A DNA stretch of 52,207 nt, taken from the NCBI GenBank assembly GCA_023853785.1, contig JAJIRX010000324.1:1-52207 (forward strand). The letters run 5' to 3'. Below are positions 11,402-23,229 of the stretch, piece by piece. Origin of the DNA: Psilocybe azurescens (lineage: Eukaryota; Basidiomycota; Agaricomycetes; Agaricales; Agrocybaceae). The notes under the pieces are model-generated. The model ran no database searches, was not told the origin of the DNA, and was given only the letters and a program-made list of their open reading frames with translations. The translations under genes and the position numbers were made by a program. How positions within the stretch are numbered: the stretch's first letter is position 1; each line of letters begins with the position of its first letter.

Positions 11402-12256
11402 CACTGCTGGCGCCGATCACTGTATGTCCGACATACAGCGATTTATATACATGACTTATGTAATAATTGATGTATGTATGGTATACAACAATTATGTTTA
11501 GAAATAATACAGATATCAGACATATATTGTGTTCAGTGGCTGTGTGTTAAACAAACACTATTTCTGTTTCTAAGCTGTAAGTAAATAAAATACCAAATAA
11601 ACAGAATTTCTTTTCTTTGGCTGTTTGTCAAAGATACAGAATAACTGTATATAATTACTGTATGTTTTACATACAGATATGGTGTATATAATTGCTGTAT
11701 GTTATACAAACATAACTTGTCTAAATAAAACTTACAGTTAAAGAACAGAACTTCTGTTAGTAAAACAAACTGAATTTGTGTATGTAATTACTGTATGTTG
11801 AACTTACACCGAAATATACCTGAGCCAGTCAAATACTGTATGTTTCAGTGTAGGTTTGACATACAGTAATTACATACACAAATTCAGTTTGTTTTACTAA
11901 CAGAAGTTCTGTTCTTTAACTGTAAGTTTTATTTAGACAAGTTATGTTTGTATAACATACAGCAATTATATACACCATATCTGTATGTAAAACATACAGT
12001 AATTATATACAGCTATTCTGTATCTTTGACAAACAGTCAAAGAAAAGAAATTATGTTTAATCAGGTGTTTTATTTACTTACAGCTTAGAAACAGAAATTG
12101 TGTTTGTTCAAAATACAGCTACCGAACACAATATATGTCTGATATCTGTATTATTTCTAAACATAAATGCTATATGTCATACTTACATCAATTCTTACAT
12201 AAATCATGTATATAAATTGCTGTATGTCAGACATACAGCGGTTAGCGCCAGCAGTG
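11402..12256. mobile_element. 855 bp inverted-repeat (fold-back) element
   Basis: The left arm (11402-11811) and right arm (11846-12256) are reverse complements around a 34-base spacer. The outer ends read cactgctggcgc on both arms. By eye the inner roughly 170 bp of each arm are almost identical, while the outer halves carry scattered differences. Within the arms the short dyad ctgtatgt/acatacag occurs repeatedly, often as a local palindrome (ctgtatgt, two bases, gacatacag). There is no coding frame. Flanks share only aac next to each end, so a target duplication is not proven. Candidates are a fold-back transposon, a non-autonomous TIR element, or a head-to-head duplication. Confidence 0.9.
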
Positions 12257-13910
12257 AACTGCTACATCAGGGATTCCGGGGAGATCATATAATGCTTTAT
12301 AAGGAACCATATTTGGTGTGATATTATGCCGTCCTTGGTAAAACCTTGGTATAATGTTTACAACATACATTGTACCATGGTGATTTAATTGGAAATTGCT
12401 GTAATTGTGCAATAATCTGGTACAACATCCTGTAATTTAGACACTCATATTACAGTATCAAGTCTCTATTATACAATACCGTAACCTTTTGTAATTACTC
12501 CATTCAATTGTAACCTGGGTATCACTATGATGCCGCTATTACAATCCATGATCTGATAGATTGTTCATTATCATAAGCATATTGTCTTATGTCATTATTG
12601 TCATTTGGCTGTGATATTACATTGTTACTATAGTCGCCTGTCCTAAAGATGAGCTATTATCATTAAGTATCTGAATGTGTAGACATTACAACCAGCCGTC
12701 ATCCAGGCCTTGGTTTGTGATGCTTATAACTGACTCTTGCTGACATATACTCTTAAATGTATCACAAGACATTCAATAAAATGAAATATATATATTCACT
12801 AGGGTCCTAGGCAGGCCGGAAATTCCACTCCAGATTCTGACCTGTATTAGCTGATTTTCTCAATCTTTCTGGTGATTTTCTCACCACATTGGGTTCGAAA
12901 GGTGGTCGAAACACCCGCCGTAATTTTGGACGTTTCCTACCTTCCTGTTTTGGACCCAGACACTCACATTGGGCCGATTGTTAGGACTCTAAGGCCGGAA
13001 AATTCATCAGAAACAAATGTCTTTCGTTGTACATAAAGGTTGTAAAATCAGATTTCACTGACAGAAAAAGGAGAAATTGACCAACCCTTGAACGTCGGAA
13101 TACCAGCACTTCTCTGCAGAAAAAACACGCTACAAGCAAGCATTTGCAGGTCGGAAATTCTTATGACAAGCGGCACAGAAGTGGATGAAAAATTGACTGT
13201 ATTAACAGCTCGCTAAGGACATGTAGATACAGCAGGCACAAAGAACACGATGGGATGGGAGAATAGGGTTGAAAGGGTAGGATGGAGAACCTGAGAATGT
13301 AAATTAGCCCATGGTAAGAAGCTGAAGACTGAGAATTGACGTACAGCTTAGCTATCCCAGCCTTCTCTGGTGGCATCAAAGGTATTGTATGTGCATTTTC
13401 GAGAGCTGGTAAGCAGAGACACATATTGAAGAAATATTGTAGCATATAAAGCTAGAATAAAGCACAATGAGCTACTATAGTACATCTTGTGGCAGGCAGA
13501 AGGTTGTCTTCAGTTGAGTGGTATGCATGATACCGTTGCTGCAAAATTCTGTCTGCAAGTGAGTAATCTTGATCGTAAAATAGCAATACAACATACCAGT
13601 TATATACTCATGCACAGCTAGATATGTACCATTGTAACATATGATATGATAGAAAGTACATTTACAGTGTAGCATATCATATGGGTTCAGTGGTCCCTCT
13701 GAACCAGTGAATGTTTCCCTTCCATTTTGGGCAGCCTACACTGTACCATATGATATGGTACAGTAAATCCGCTCAATGGCTCATACCCAGGCATTTTGTA
13801 GGCTATCTGGCATACATTCTGTGGCTCTGGGGTGTCTACAGGAAACTGGTAAAGCCTTAATTTTGCAATGAATTGACAAGCATTGGTGCACACACCATAA
13901 TAAATTATAA
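12257..13910. other. AT-rich intergenic stretch, no gene recognised
   Basis: No convincing coding frame in about 1.6 kb. An imperfect dyad centres on gtaccatatgatatggtac (about 13743-13761), and related atatgatat motifs lie at 13635-13682, suggesting a degraded small palindromic element. The segment at 12840-13150 resembles interspersed non-coding repeat sequence. Confidence 0.4.
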
Positions 13911-13920
13911 GTGAGCAATT

Positions 13921-15240
13921 GGGAAAGAACCGGACTGTAAATGCGATTTAAACAAGCCCAGAATCATGCAAATCGGACAGGATTTGAGGGAGATATAATG
14001 GTTGTAATGATCCAATTTTGTGTATTTGGCCCTGGGGCAGGGCGGGAATGAGTGCCGCCCCGGTCCCGGTCCCGGGTGTAAAACGCATGAAAAAATCTAG
14101 ACAAAATTCCAATCAAAACGAGCCTAGAAACAGCCATAACGGACACAATTTGAGTGATATATGTGGGTGGTAAATTTCCAATTTTTTGCTGTATTTAGCC
14201 TTGGACCAGAACATGAATTATGATTGAAAAAGTGAATGCCGGGCCCGGGAATTTTTGCAATGGGGCGGGAATATGTCCAGAATAGTGCCGGACATTGTAA
14301 ACCGGGTCGGAAACATGAATTATTATTGAAAATAGTGCATGCCGGGCCCGGGAATTTTTGTAATGGGGCAGGAATATGTCCGGAAAAGTGCCGGAAATTG
14401 TAAACTTGGTCAGAAACATGAATTATTATTGAGAATAGTGCATGCCAGGCCCAGGAATGGTTGCAATGAGGCAGGAATATGTCCGGAAACATGTATTATC
14501 ATTGAGAATGGTGCATACTGGGCCCAGGAATTTTTGCAATGGGGCAGGAATATGTCTGGAATAGTGCCGGACATTGTAAACCGGGTTGGAAACATGAATA
14601 TTATTGAAAATAGTGCATGCTGGGCCCGGGAATTTTTGTAATGGGGTGGGAATATGTCCGGAAAAGTGCCGGAAATTGTAAACTTGGTCAGAAACATGAA
14701 TTATTATTGAGAATAGTGCATGCCAGGCCCAGGAATGGTTGCAATGAGGTAGGAATATGTCCGGAAACATGTATTATCATTGAGAATAGTGCATGCTGGG
14801 CCCAGGAATTTTACAACGGGGTGGGAATATGTCCGGAAACATGAATTATCATTGAAAAAAGTGAATGCGGGGCCCGGGAATTTTTGCAATGGGGCAGGAA
14901 TATGTCCGGAATAGTGCCAGACATTGTAAACCAGGTTGGAAACATGAATTATTATTGAAGATAGTGCATGCTGGGCCCAGGAATTTTTGCAATGGAGCAG
15001 GAATATTTCTGAACAAGTGCTGGACATGGTAAATAAGGTCGGAAACATGAATTCTTATTGAGAATAGTGCATACTGGGCCCGGAAATTTCTAAAATAGGG
15101 CAGAAATATGTCCGGAAACATGTATTATCATTGAAAAAGTGCAGACTAGGCCTAGGAATTTTTGAAATGGGGAAGGAATATGTCCAGACAAGTGCTAGAC
15201 ATGCTGAATTTGGTCGGAAATGTGTATTATCATCAGCAAA
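13921..15240. repeat. Tandem array with alternating 103 bp and 73 bp units
   Basis: Units can be phased on the anchor acatga: 14211, 14313, 14416, 14489, 14592, 14694, 14767, 14839, 14942, 15045, 15118 and a decayed one near 15220. Spacings are 102-103 or 72-73 bp. The short unit lacks a roughly 30-base block containing agtgccgga and attgtaaac. Every unit holds a G/C dyad (gggcccggg or variants) and the block ggaatatgtccgga. Two longer, more diverged related segments precede the array at 13921-14205. The pattern long-long-short recurs, hinting at a higher-order unit of about 280 bp. No protein is encoded; stop-free frames are a by-product of the repeat. Confidence 0.9.
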
Positions 15241-15244
15241 ATCA

Positions 15245-15560
15245 GAAATACTACAGAGCGCTTGGGTAGTACTCCTATAGCATCTGAGTAGTTTAGCAAA
15301 GGTCCCCATTTAAATAGTCTTTCGTCACTTGTATGTAATTTATTCTGGTTGTTATGGAGTGCTATATACCTCTCGATAGCATGTGCTATGAAAGCCCATA
15401 GCATTCCATAGCACCATCTAATTATGTTCATAGCACTGCCTAATTATGTCCATAGCATTACATACCATAATCCATAGAATCCCATATCACAATCCATAGT
15501 ATCATCTATTAGAATTCATGGTAATCTGTAGCATCCCTCATCCTACTATATAGCAATATA
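15245..15560. repeat. Degenerate short repeats of the type ccatagca(t/c)
   Basis: From about 15360 to 15540 the motif ccatagcat and variants (tccatagaat, tccatagtat, tcatagcac) recur every 15-25 bases. It is a decayed minisatellite that follows the large tandem array. No coding frame. Confidence 0.55.
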
Positions 15561-15889
15561 TAGACAAGAGCAGCATTACAAACCACTTACCATCCTCTAA
15601 TATTATACCTTGATTAGCCAATTGAAAAGCCTGTACAATGTGGGGTTCAAATGAAATGACCAGGTAAAATTTCATATGCATTAAATTAGTTCTATGACAA
15701 TTACTGTAAAGAGGACTACCACTTCTGAGACAATACAAAGAAGAAATATGATAGATACAGCCCACACAATCAGTCAAGTACGGGTTCAAAGTTATATGGG
15801 TTGACCATATCATCACGAGCCAGAAGTTGCCTCCTATTACTCATACATTTTGAGGTGAGTTCAGAGGAAATAGTGCATTGATTACTTAC
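15561..15889. other. Sequence between the satellite and the DUF6532 remnant
   Basis: May contain the last exon of the DUF6532 gene, whose final recognisable exon ends with a donor (gtaagt) at 15884-15889. I could not identify a matching terminal exon. Confidence 0.3.
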
Positions 15890-18670
15890 ATCCCCATTGC
15901 TGCCCAACGACAACGATTGTCCTCAAGAACACATTTATGGTATTCATATGTTCTGACCTTGTCTATCAAGCGCTAGCATGGCAGAGTGTATCTGCCCATA
16001 TGCTTTCGCTGAAGTCGTTTTTGTCATGGGTTCCAGATCGCCATTCATCGAGGCAGCTCGCGAATCTGGTAGAGTGGTTAGCACTTGTCATGCCATGGTA
16101 AACAGATTAAAATGTAACATACACATGTCATGACCAGGGCAATAGCACCATCCAGTACCATGTCCTTAAACTGGTCAGGGAACGACTTTGCTATGCCGTT
16201 GTCTTGATTGTAGTAGAATTGAAGGATGAGGTTTTGAATACATGGGTGCGAGATGTTCGCGCGTTTACCCTTCACAGATGAAAACTTAGTAACATCGACT
16301 AAGTGGATGAGGAGATTTACTTACCTCAGTGTTTGGTGGACCAACCAGGAACAGACAGTTTGGTTGTAGAACCGCATGGACCTGACGAGAAATTACCACC
16401 TCCAAGTGTTTTTGCTGGGGGATGGTGGGTCCAGCATAGGTGAGGACATCTACATAGTGTAGCATGACGAGTTGACGGCAAAGTTGTTTCATTGCACACC
16501 GGTAGCTGGAAGCCTCCTTGTATACCTAGACAACATATCAATAAAGATAGAAACAAGAAAATGAAATCAATCTTACAACTATAGACATGGGCCTGGTAAT
16601 CGTGTACCCTGAAAGAATCAAGCACATTAGTAGAAAGAATGATTGAATATAATTATAGACCTTACTGTCACTGAGCTCTGTACCCTTTTCTTCGTGAGCT
16701 GCTAAGGATTGCATTAAACATGCTCTAGCATCCGAAATATCGAATGAGCATGTAGGAAAGGCCTTTTCTACAGCGATGTAAAACCGGAATCGTTCTTTAG
16801 CATCCTGGATGACAGTTTGCCAGGTTTTCAGGTAATATCGAAGGCAAGTGTTGTTGGTATGAGCTAATTGTCCTACTACTTGTCCCTGTTCCTGATTGTT
16901 ACCCTCCCATTCATTTGACTGGGCCTCAGAGTTCACAGTATCCTCTTCTTCACCATGTTGACTCAAGGCCTGCTGATTTGAAGCAGCAGCAGCAAGCCTT
17001 GTAGGAGAAGGTGGGCAATTGGGACAATTTCGGCGGCGGTGTTCTTCAAGGATATCGCGAACGCTGCAGTCCTAAAGGACAAGCTCAGTACATGCACTTT
17101 GAACAGGTAAGGTCATACCTCCTGGGAAGAACCTGATTTCATAAGGATTGTTGAAGTCATCATCGTCCTGAAGATAAATAATTAGTAAGATGTGATTCAA
17201 AAGCTTATCACTCACATGTTGATCATTTTGTGAGCGATCTTTGTCATGCCACTGACTTTGGTGATTCTCGTCATCACTCCAGCAGAATGGTCTGAGTCGT
17301 GCCTCATCTTTGTCTTTGTCTTTGTCTTTGTCTTCATCCTCGTTTTCATTCATCACGTAGTCTTCTTCATTGTCGTTGTCATTGTCCTTATCACCATCGA
17401 CATCGTTCTCACCGATGAGTCGACCATGGAGTCCGCTGGTTTCAGTAACTTCGTTCTCTTGAGCAGGTGGATCATCGTATATGTCGTCGTGCGTTGCCTA
17501 TATAAATTCCATATTGGTATCAAATATAACAAACATATATATATATATTAAAAAAGAAACATCACGTCCATCATATAAAGCGTTGAATTCACTTGAGGTA
17601 CTATTAGCAGGCTTCTTCTGTGTTTAAAAGAGTAAGCTATACCTCGCGGAGTCCGTCCTGAGGCTTCCATAGGCCTCTGCTGCTGCAAAGGGGGTTCACA
17701 AAGTTGATTCGCAACAGCCCCTTGCTGAGAAGGGGATTGCTGTTGAACAAGAACTGGTTGGCACTGTTGTTGTTGAGCAAGGCCCAGGGGCTGTTGCTGC
17801 TGTTGCTGCTGAGCAAGGCCCGGGAGTTGGCGCTGTTGGTGCTGAGCAAGGCCCAGGGGCGGTTGACGCTGCTGCTGCTGAGAAAGGCCCAGAGGCACTC
17901 GACGTTGATGTTGCTGAATGACAGGAGGAGGTTGACGTTGTTGCTGCTGGACAACAAACAGCGTTGGTGACGCCTTTTCAGTCTCCCTCGTTCTGTTCCG
18001 CAGAATTGATTTGACGAGGTAATGGGGCTCCCCCTTAAGGGTGGGTCGACCTGATTGACTTTCGTGACCTGTAAAGGCTGTAAGACAACATTGAGATATA
18101 CAATCTTCAGAACACTCACATCGCCACGAATGCGCTTGGCAGGAGGGGCCATGTCATTATTGGACAATTCACCTGTGAAATTTTCAAGTTCGGTGGGCTC
18201 AGCACCTGCGTGCACGCCCTCGTTGGCACTTCTGGATCTTCACCTCAAGGTCCTGACCAACGGCTTGGGCTGCCTTCTGCAGCTGAGCTATGTGACCACC
18301 TTGGCCATGGGTACTGCAAATTGGCCTACAATTACCGGTAGGAACGTTCTCTTTAATACAAAGATAAGTAAAAGTTGGTCCTGTATATTCTGGAATGCAT
18401 ACCCTTATTCACTGTTGCTTGAGTGCCATCTGGCACTGGTATGCCCATAACTGCCGGGTTATCTTCAAGGTCTACTGCGGCAGAATATGTACTAGTATCA
18501 GTATGAGAAACAATGTTAGCAGGGCGGAAAAAAACCTCGCGTGTCCACTTCAGCGGCCCCACTGGGATGCACCGAGTCAGGTATAGCTTTGGTCGTCCTT
18601 TTGATGTTCTGGTCGGTCGGGAAGAGGCTTTTGTATTGCTTTTGGTGGATGCTTTCTTTGTGTTAGCCAT
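15890..18670 (-). pseudogene. DUF6532 protein gene, degenerate copy
   Basis: Minus-strand coding blocks run from a start at 18670 (MANTKKASTKSN; exon to about 18403). Next come a short helical block (18180-18320), a glutamine-rich block (about 17690-17950), an acidic block with alternating Glu/Asp/Lys (17240-17350), and then the conserved domain. The domain includes DAKERFRFYIAVEKAFP, RRxxMKQLCRQLVMLHY-type helices, a segment HPCIQNLILQFYY followed by FPDQFKDMV, and FASCLDEWRSGTHDKNDF with TYEYHKCVLEDN. This order matches the Agaricomycete DUF6532 family, of unknown function and often found near transposons. At least two frame changes are needed near 16065-16140 and 15975. The GT-AG intron at 16270-16324 is clean. 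Likely a dead or transposon-associated copy; nuclear or regulatory roles would be guesswork. Confidence 0.68.
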
Positions 18671-18872
18671 GTTGAAAAATTTCTGACACTCTCTATGTGA
18701 TTAAGAGTTAACGGGGTGAAGCTGAGCTATTCGGATGATTCACTTTTCAACATGTTACCCCTCAGACTGCCCCTTTTTGTGACAATAGATCCGACCCTAC
18801 TTCACTCCGAGCTTCGGCCTCCTCCCCCCTGTAACATAAACAAAGAGTTTTGATGGTTTCTATCTAATTAAG

Positions 18873-19127
18873 AGAAGAAATTTTGTGGTACAACATATAT
18901 AGGGGCTTAGACGTCTGCTAGTCCAGAACCATACCAATAATCCCAAACAATGCTGATGCAAAGCTTTAGAAATGGTTGAGCTTGAAGAATGGCAAGAAGA
19001 AATATTGTGGTACAGCATATATAGGAGGTATAGACATCTGTTAATCCAGATTCACACCAATAGTCCCAAACGATGAGTGAGAGAACATATGCAAAGCTGT
19101 AGAAATGGTTGAGCTTGAAGAATGGCG
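18873..19127. repeat. Tandem duplication, two copies of about 122-133 bp
   Basis: The segment starting agaagaaat...tgtggtac at 18873 recurs at 18995 with about 85-90 percent similarity by eye. Both end in aatggttgagcttgaagaatggc. The second copy carries an extra dozen bases (gatgagtgagag). No coding meaning evident. Confidence 0.7.
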
Positions 19128-19129
19128 AG

Positions 19130-20330
19130 CAAAAGGAGGGGATAACTCACAGCCCTCTACATGCTCCATAAGTTTCTCAGATTCTTCAACAGCTTCACCA
19201 GGCTCATGTATAGGCACAACAATCCCAAAAGATATTAAAATATGTCAGATTCGACCCAGGGCAGGTTGTGCATCAAAAGCTCCATATCAGCCGTTTTCAA
19301 GGCTGAAATCGCCGCTTCTGCCCGGACACACAGCTCCGCCCTGTTTACGTCGGCACGCAGCCTCCTTTTCTTTGGCTTCTTGTAGCATTGTGTATGCTTG
19401 TTCAGGGCGGGTTACCTAAATGGTTGGTTGAGAGCTGTACCATGACGATGTGAATTGGTAGCGTACACTGACACCAAGTCGTGATGTTTGTGATATAGAA
19501 GTAGGCAACATGATTAATTTGAATTCCTGATATCAGTTGAAGCTAAACGACAAGGACTGAAGTCTGCGTTACAGGTAGAGAAACAAAGGTTTTGCAAGAA
19601 AATTGCGGCCACCGCTGGCGCTGACATGTTGATATTGATCACATGATATTCCAGTTATGGATTTGTCTCTAAATGGCAAGTTTTTGTGACAAATTCCTGC
19701 TGGGGATGCGATGTGTCATGAGAAACGAGGAGGATCAATTGGCCTTGCAGGAAATCTTGGTCGACTGAATTTCTAGAGAGCCAACATGCCCCCGACTAGG
19801 GAAGTGATAGAAATTATATTGGATGAAGACTTGAGCATGAGAAAGCTTGGGAATGGATATTAGAGCCTGCAAAGTGGGCTTGCCATAGTCCGCAGAGTTG
19901 ATTGATTGATTAGGAGCAAAGAAATTGACATGACGGAGGGCGGAAAGAAATCATAGGGTAAAAATCCAACAGCACCGATAAGTAAAGAACGAGCAGATTT
20001 CAACAATGGTATCAACTGACAAAGACATATGTATGAAGGGGTAGGGAAGGTTCTTTCGGCAAGAGGGACATTGGAGGGGCAGCAAACGGTCTGGAATATT
20101 AAAAGGTAAGTAAGCTAAAGCAGAGTAGCCAGCAGATAACTTACTTCTGGACCCATGTTTCACTGATGAGCTTCAAGGCCTCAGATGGCGCGAATGGCTT
20201 TGCAACCATGGCTATTTGCAACTTGTGGTCTGAGTACACGATTGGGCCATATCAAATAAATCGGGTAGCAATGGAGGTAGCGAACAGGAAGAGGTGACGA
20301 AGAGACCATGTAATAGGGACAATAGAGGGC
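19130..20330. other. No gene recognised
   Basis: Short frames only. The plus-strand frame at 19105-19419 overlaps the tandem duplication and shows no family. The rest is unremarkable single-copy-looking sequence. Confidence 0.35.
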
Positions 20331-20337
20331 GGATGGC

Positions 20338-20790
20338 GACATCGGAAGGAGTTGGTCAAGGACTCAAAAAAAGATGGAGAACGTTGGAGGAGACAGTAGG
20401 ATGTAGAAGAAGCGCTCTTCCGCATCCTCATCTTTATCAACATATATGAAGGTGGCAGAGAATGTAGATCCCGTAGATCCTGCTGCCTGGATGGCGATAT
20501 CGGAAGGAGTCAAGGACTCAAAAAAGATCAAGGACGTTGGAGACAGCAGGATGCAGAAGAAGCGCTCTTCTGCATCCTCACCTTCATCAGCGCCAATGAA
20601 GGCAATAGCAAAGGTAGAACCAGTTAATCTTGCTGCCTGGATGGTGATATCGGAAGGAGTCGAGGACTCAAAAAAGATCGAGGACGTTGGAGGAGACAGT
20701 GGGATGCAGAAGAAGCGCTCTTCTGCATCCTCACTCTCATCAGAGACAATGAAGGTGGTAGAAAAGGTAGAGCTTGTAGATCCTGCTGCC
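20338..20790. repeat. Three- to four-fold tandem repeat of about 150 bp, open on both strands
   Basis: The anchor gacatcggaagg/gatatcggaagg occurs at about 20338, 20497 and 20647, each followed by caaggactcaaaaaa, gcagaagaagcgctctt and a closing block ctgcctggatgg. Because the unit length is near a multiple of three, long frames exist on both strands. The minus strand repeats EDAEERFF and SLIFFESLTPSDI; the plus strand repeats DSKKI and MQKKRSSASS. The minus-strand version looks more protein-like, but neither has a domain I recognise. Either an internally repeated coding exon remnant or a non-coding minisatellite. Confidence 0.7.
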
Positions 20791-20970
20791 AGAGTCAATA
20801 GGGTTGACCCCAATCCCAAGGCAATGTACCTTGGGATTGGGCAAAGGAGGTTGAGAAGAGAGTGTGAAGAGATCGATGACTGTCGCGAGGTGATCACGTG
20901 AATATTCAAACTCCGTCGCACATGGGATTAGCGACGTTAACCTTTCAGCCCAAGTCCTCACCACTACAGT

Positions 20971-20998
20971 GATATAGACGAAGCGTTTCTTCTATATC
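20971..20998. repeat. Small palindromic motif, first copy
   Basis: gatataga ... tctatatc forms an 8 bp stem around cgaagcgtttct. The same arrangement recurs at 21158-21184, about 187 bp away, upstream of the broken gene that begins at 21517. Confidence 0.5.
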
Positions 20999-21157
20999 AT
21001 AGTCTGTGGTCACCCCTCAACTTATTTATTTCCATCAATCTCTCCTACTTCCTTGTTGCGCTAGGTATAATAAAGCAGGACTCATCATTCATTTTTCTCT
21101 TTTTGTTCCTTGCCTAGTATCTTATTGTGCGCCTTCAAGTCGAATCGTTCAGAGCAT

Positions 21158-21184
21158 GATATAGACGAACATTTCTTCTATATC
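21158..21184. repeat. Small palindromic motif, second copy
   Basis: Same gatataga/tctatatc stem as at 20971-20998 with loop cgaacatttct. The pair could be a duplicated regulatory hairpin or remnant element ends. Confidence 0.5.
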
Positions 21185-21516
21185 ACTGCTCGTGGACTTT
21201 TCCCTCGTTCCTAGTACTGCTACATTTCACGATATACAAAGGATCCATTGTTTCTCTATTGTTTTCCCTCAGCGATTTTATCCGTCCTGTTCTGATCTCT
21301 AGAATCGAACCATACATTTGAATTTCTAAATCTCTTTTTCTCTCTTTGATTTGATCACTCTTTTCTAGATCAGTATTCCTATCCTTTGATAATCCACACT
21401 CTCTTCTGTATAGTTTCAGGATCTCATTGTGGTCATGTAAGTTGACAAGTCCGTATCACGCATCTGAACGCAATTTCTAACACATCTCGTCTTCCATAGA
21501 CAAGTGATTTTGTTCA

Positions 21517-23033
21517 ATGTCCTCCACACCTTTTGACTGGACGAACGGATGTGTTTTTATACAGAATGGCACCATCTACTGCTCTCCCAATTCAAGGCAT
21601 CCTGTGCTTATCCCCCCACACCCCCACTACCAGTCCCTTCGATGCTAAACTCCTGAACGTCGCGATGTTCAAGCAGCCTGTATGGTGGTCGGATTCGTTT
21701 GGCTGGCTTTCATTCGTGCCCTTGGCACCCTCCTTTCTTTCATACCCATTCCAAGACTTATGCTGGATTCCACATACCAAGGAAACTACCGCCTTGGGAG
21801 GCGATGGTTATCGATACAAGATGGATGAGGACAGCTGCATGAAGTGGGAAGAGGCAGAAACCCGCTTGGTGGAAGCTGTACACAGACTCTGAATGGCATA
21901 CAACATCCGGCGGTACAACGCCTCCTCCCCATCTTTGTTCAACTATTCAAAGTCGCATAAATCAGCTGCAATTTCTGGAAAGATGAGCAAGTTGGCGCGG
22001 GACTGGTTTGCTATCTGGATGGGTCTTCTATCTTACATCCTGGCCCAAGCATCGCTTCCTGAGAATTATAAAATGCCCAGTATGCTGCAAGACGAGAACT
22101 GTCCATATCCTTCCTGGTACATGAAACTCGCAAAGGACCCCAAAATCTCTCTGGCATGGTTAGACAGGCTAAGCACCTCGACTGTCAATACTTTTGATGC
22201 CAAAACCCCTCGTCGCGGGTGTTGTATTACGATGGACCGAGACAGATAAACTACGGCCGTCTATCGATTTCTTTTTGGATCATCACATTCCAGTATACTA
22301 CCCTTGGACAATAGCTGAGGAAGACGCTGTTCATCGCAATGGTTCTTTGAGGCACCTTCAGCCGCCGGAACAGATGGTTAAACGAGCTTTAGATGCCATT
22401 TTCCAGGACCGCGATTTCGCATTGGGGCGCTTTAATTATGAATTCTTACCTCTGGCGGAAAGAGAGTCCCCAAGATATTAGCATGCACTTACTGGATATC
22501 AAATACGTGATGTCCTTTGTTTTTTGATACGTGAGCCGCGCAAGTTTGTGCGCGAAGCTAACCATGGCGATAGACCTTTCCAGGATCTGTTGTTGGCTCA
22601 AGACAAGCTTGAGCTCTTGATTGCTGAGCGTACATCAAAAGAAGAAGAGGCTGCTTGTGTTGCCTCCAATTTGCCCATGCGTAACATGATTGGGTGGTTA
22701 AGCGAAGAGGATAAAGGCGCACTATACCAGGACTGGAAAACATTTTTCAACAAAAGAACAAAATGCAATGCTGAGATCTTGGCTTTGGAGGATCCTTCTA
22801 CTTGTCAAATCCTGCTGGAACAGGGTGCTCGTCCTCCTCTTGTTGATACCACAATGTACAAATGGAAGACGATTCGTTCTTCTAGAGGAAAAAAGCTTTA
22901 CATGCAAGTCCGTGTCAACAGAGCCAACCAGCAGGCTGTACATGGCTGTTATACCAAATCTCACAGGGTTTACGACGCTCTCAACAACGAATGGGATCTT
23001 TGTAGGGACTTCACACAATTACAACCTTTATAA
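21517..23033 (+). pseudogene. Broken member of an uncharacterised Agaricomycete protein family
   Basis: An almost continuous coding stretch of about 505 codons begins at ATG 21517 (MSSTPFDWTNGCVF) and ends at 23033. Recognisable family-like blocks, from memory of Agaricomycete hypothetical proteins, are QPVWWSDSFGWLSFVPL, ARDWFAIWMGLLSYILAQAS, SWLDRLSTSTVNTFD-type, AGVVLRWTETDKLRPSI, HIPVYYPW and a C-terminal block KWKTIRSSRGKKLYMQ. The function of the family is unknown to me. Damage: a frame change around 21560-21600, in-frame TGA at 21890-21892 (frame unchanged on both sides), a frame change near 22205-22215, and in-frame TAG at 22479-22481. No introns are needed. Such genes are often multicopy and located in repeat-rich DNA, consistent with the setting. 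Confidence 0.7.
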
Positions 23034-23220
23034 AGCACATTTATCACTCTAGGCTGCTTTGGGACATCTTTGTGGTCTTTGGAAATAGTCTGATTCCTCA
23101 AAGCTTTCAGCAGTCTTTGCAAGATTTCAAATTTCTCTGAAGCTCTCTATGAGTCTTCTAAAAATTCTAAATTACCACAAAGCATTCTTGAAATTTCTGA
23201 GCATAGCATTATTAAATCTT
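23034..23220. repeat. Degenerate ctttggnna repeat
   Basis: Short direct repeats of ctttgg/caaagc type. A related stretch lies at 26440-26640 just before another broken gene, so the two may be relics of the same low-complexity repeat. Confidence 0.35.
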
Positions 23221-23229
23221 AGATAAGTA

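Noticed and set aside
11163..11420. 85-codon minus-strand frame upstream of the Hsp70-like gene
   Set aside because: It overlaps the end of the 855 bp inverted repeat and shows no domain.
14124..15121. Several minus-strand frames repeating MFPDIFLP and HALFSIIIHV motifs
   Set aside because: Translation of the 103/73 bp non-coding tandem repeat; frames shift with unit length.
14211..15240. Possible CRISPR-like array
   Set aside because: Units are directly adjacent without unique spacers, the units are 73-103 bp, and the genome is fungal.
17246..17551. Plus-strand frame with repeated FVFVFV
   Set aside because: Antisense of the acidic repeat exon of the DUF6532 gene.
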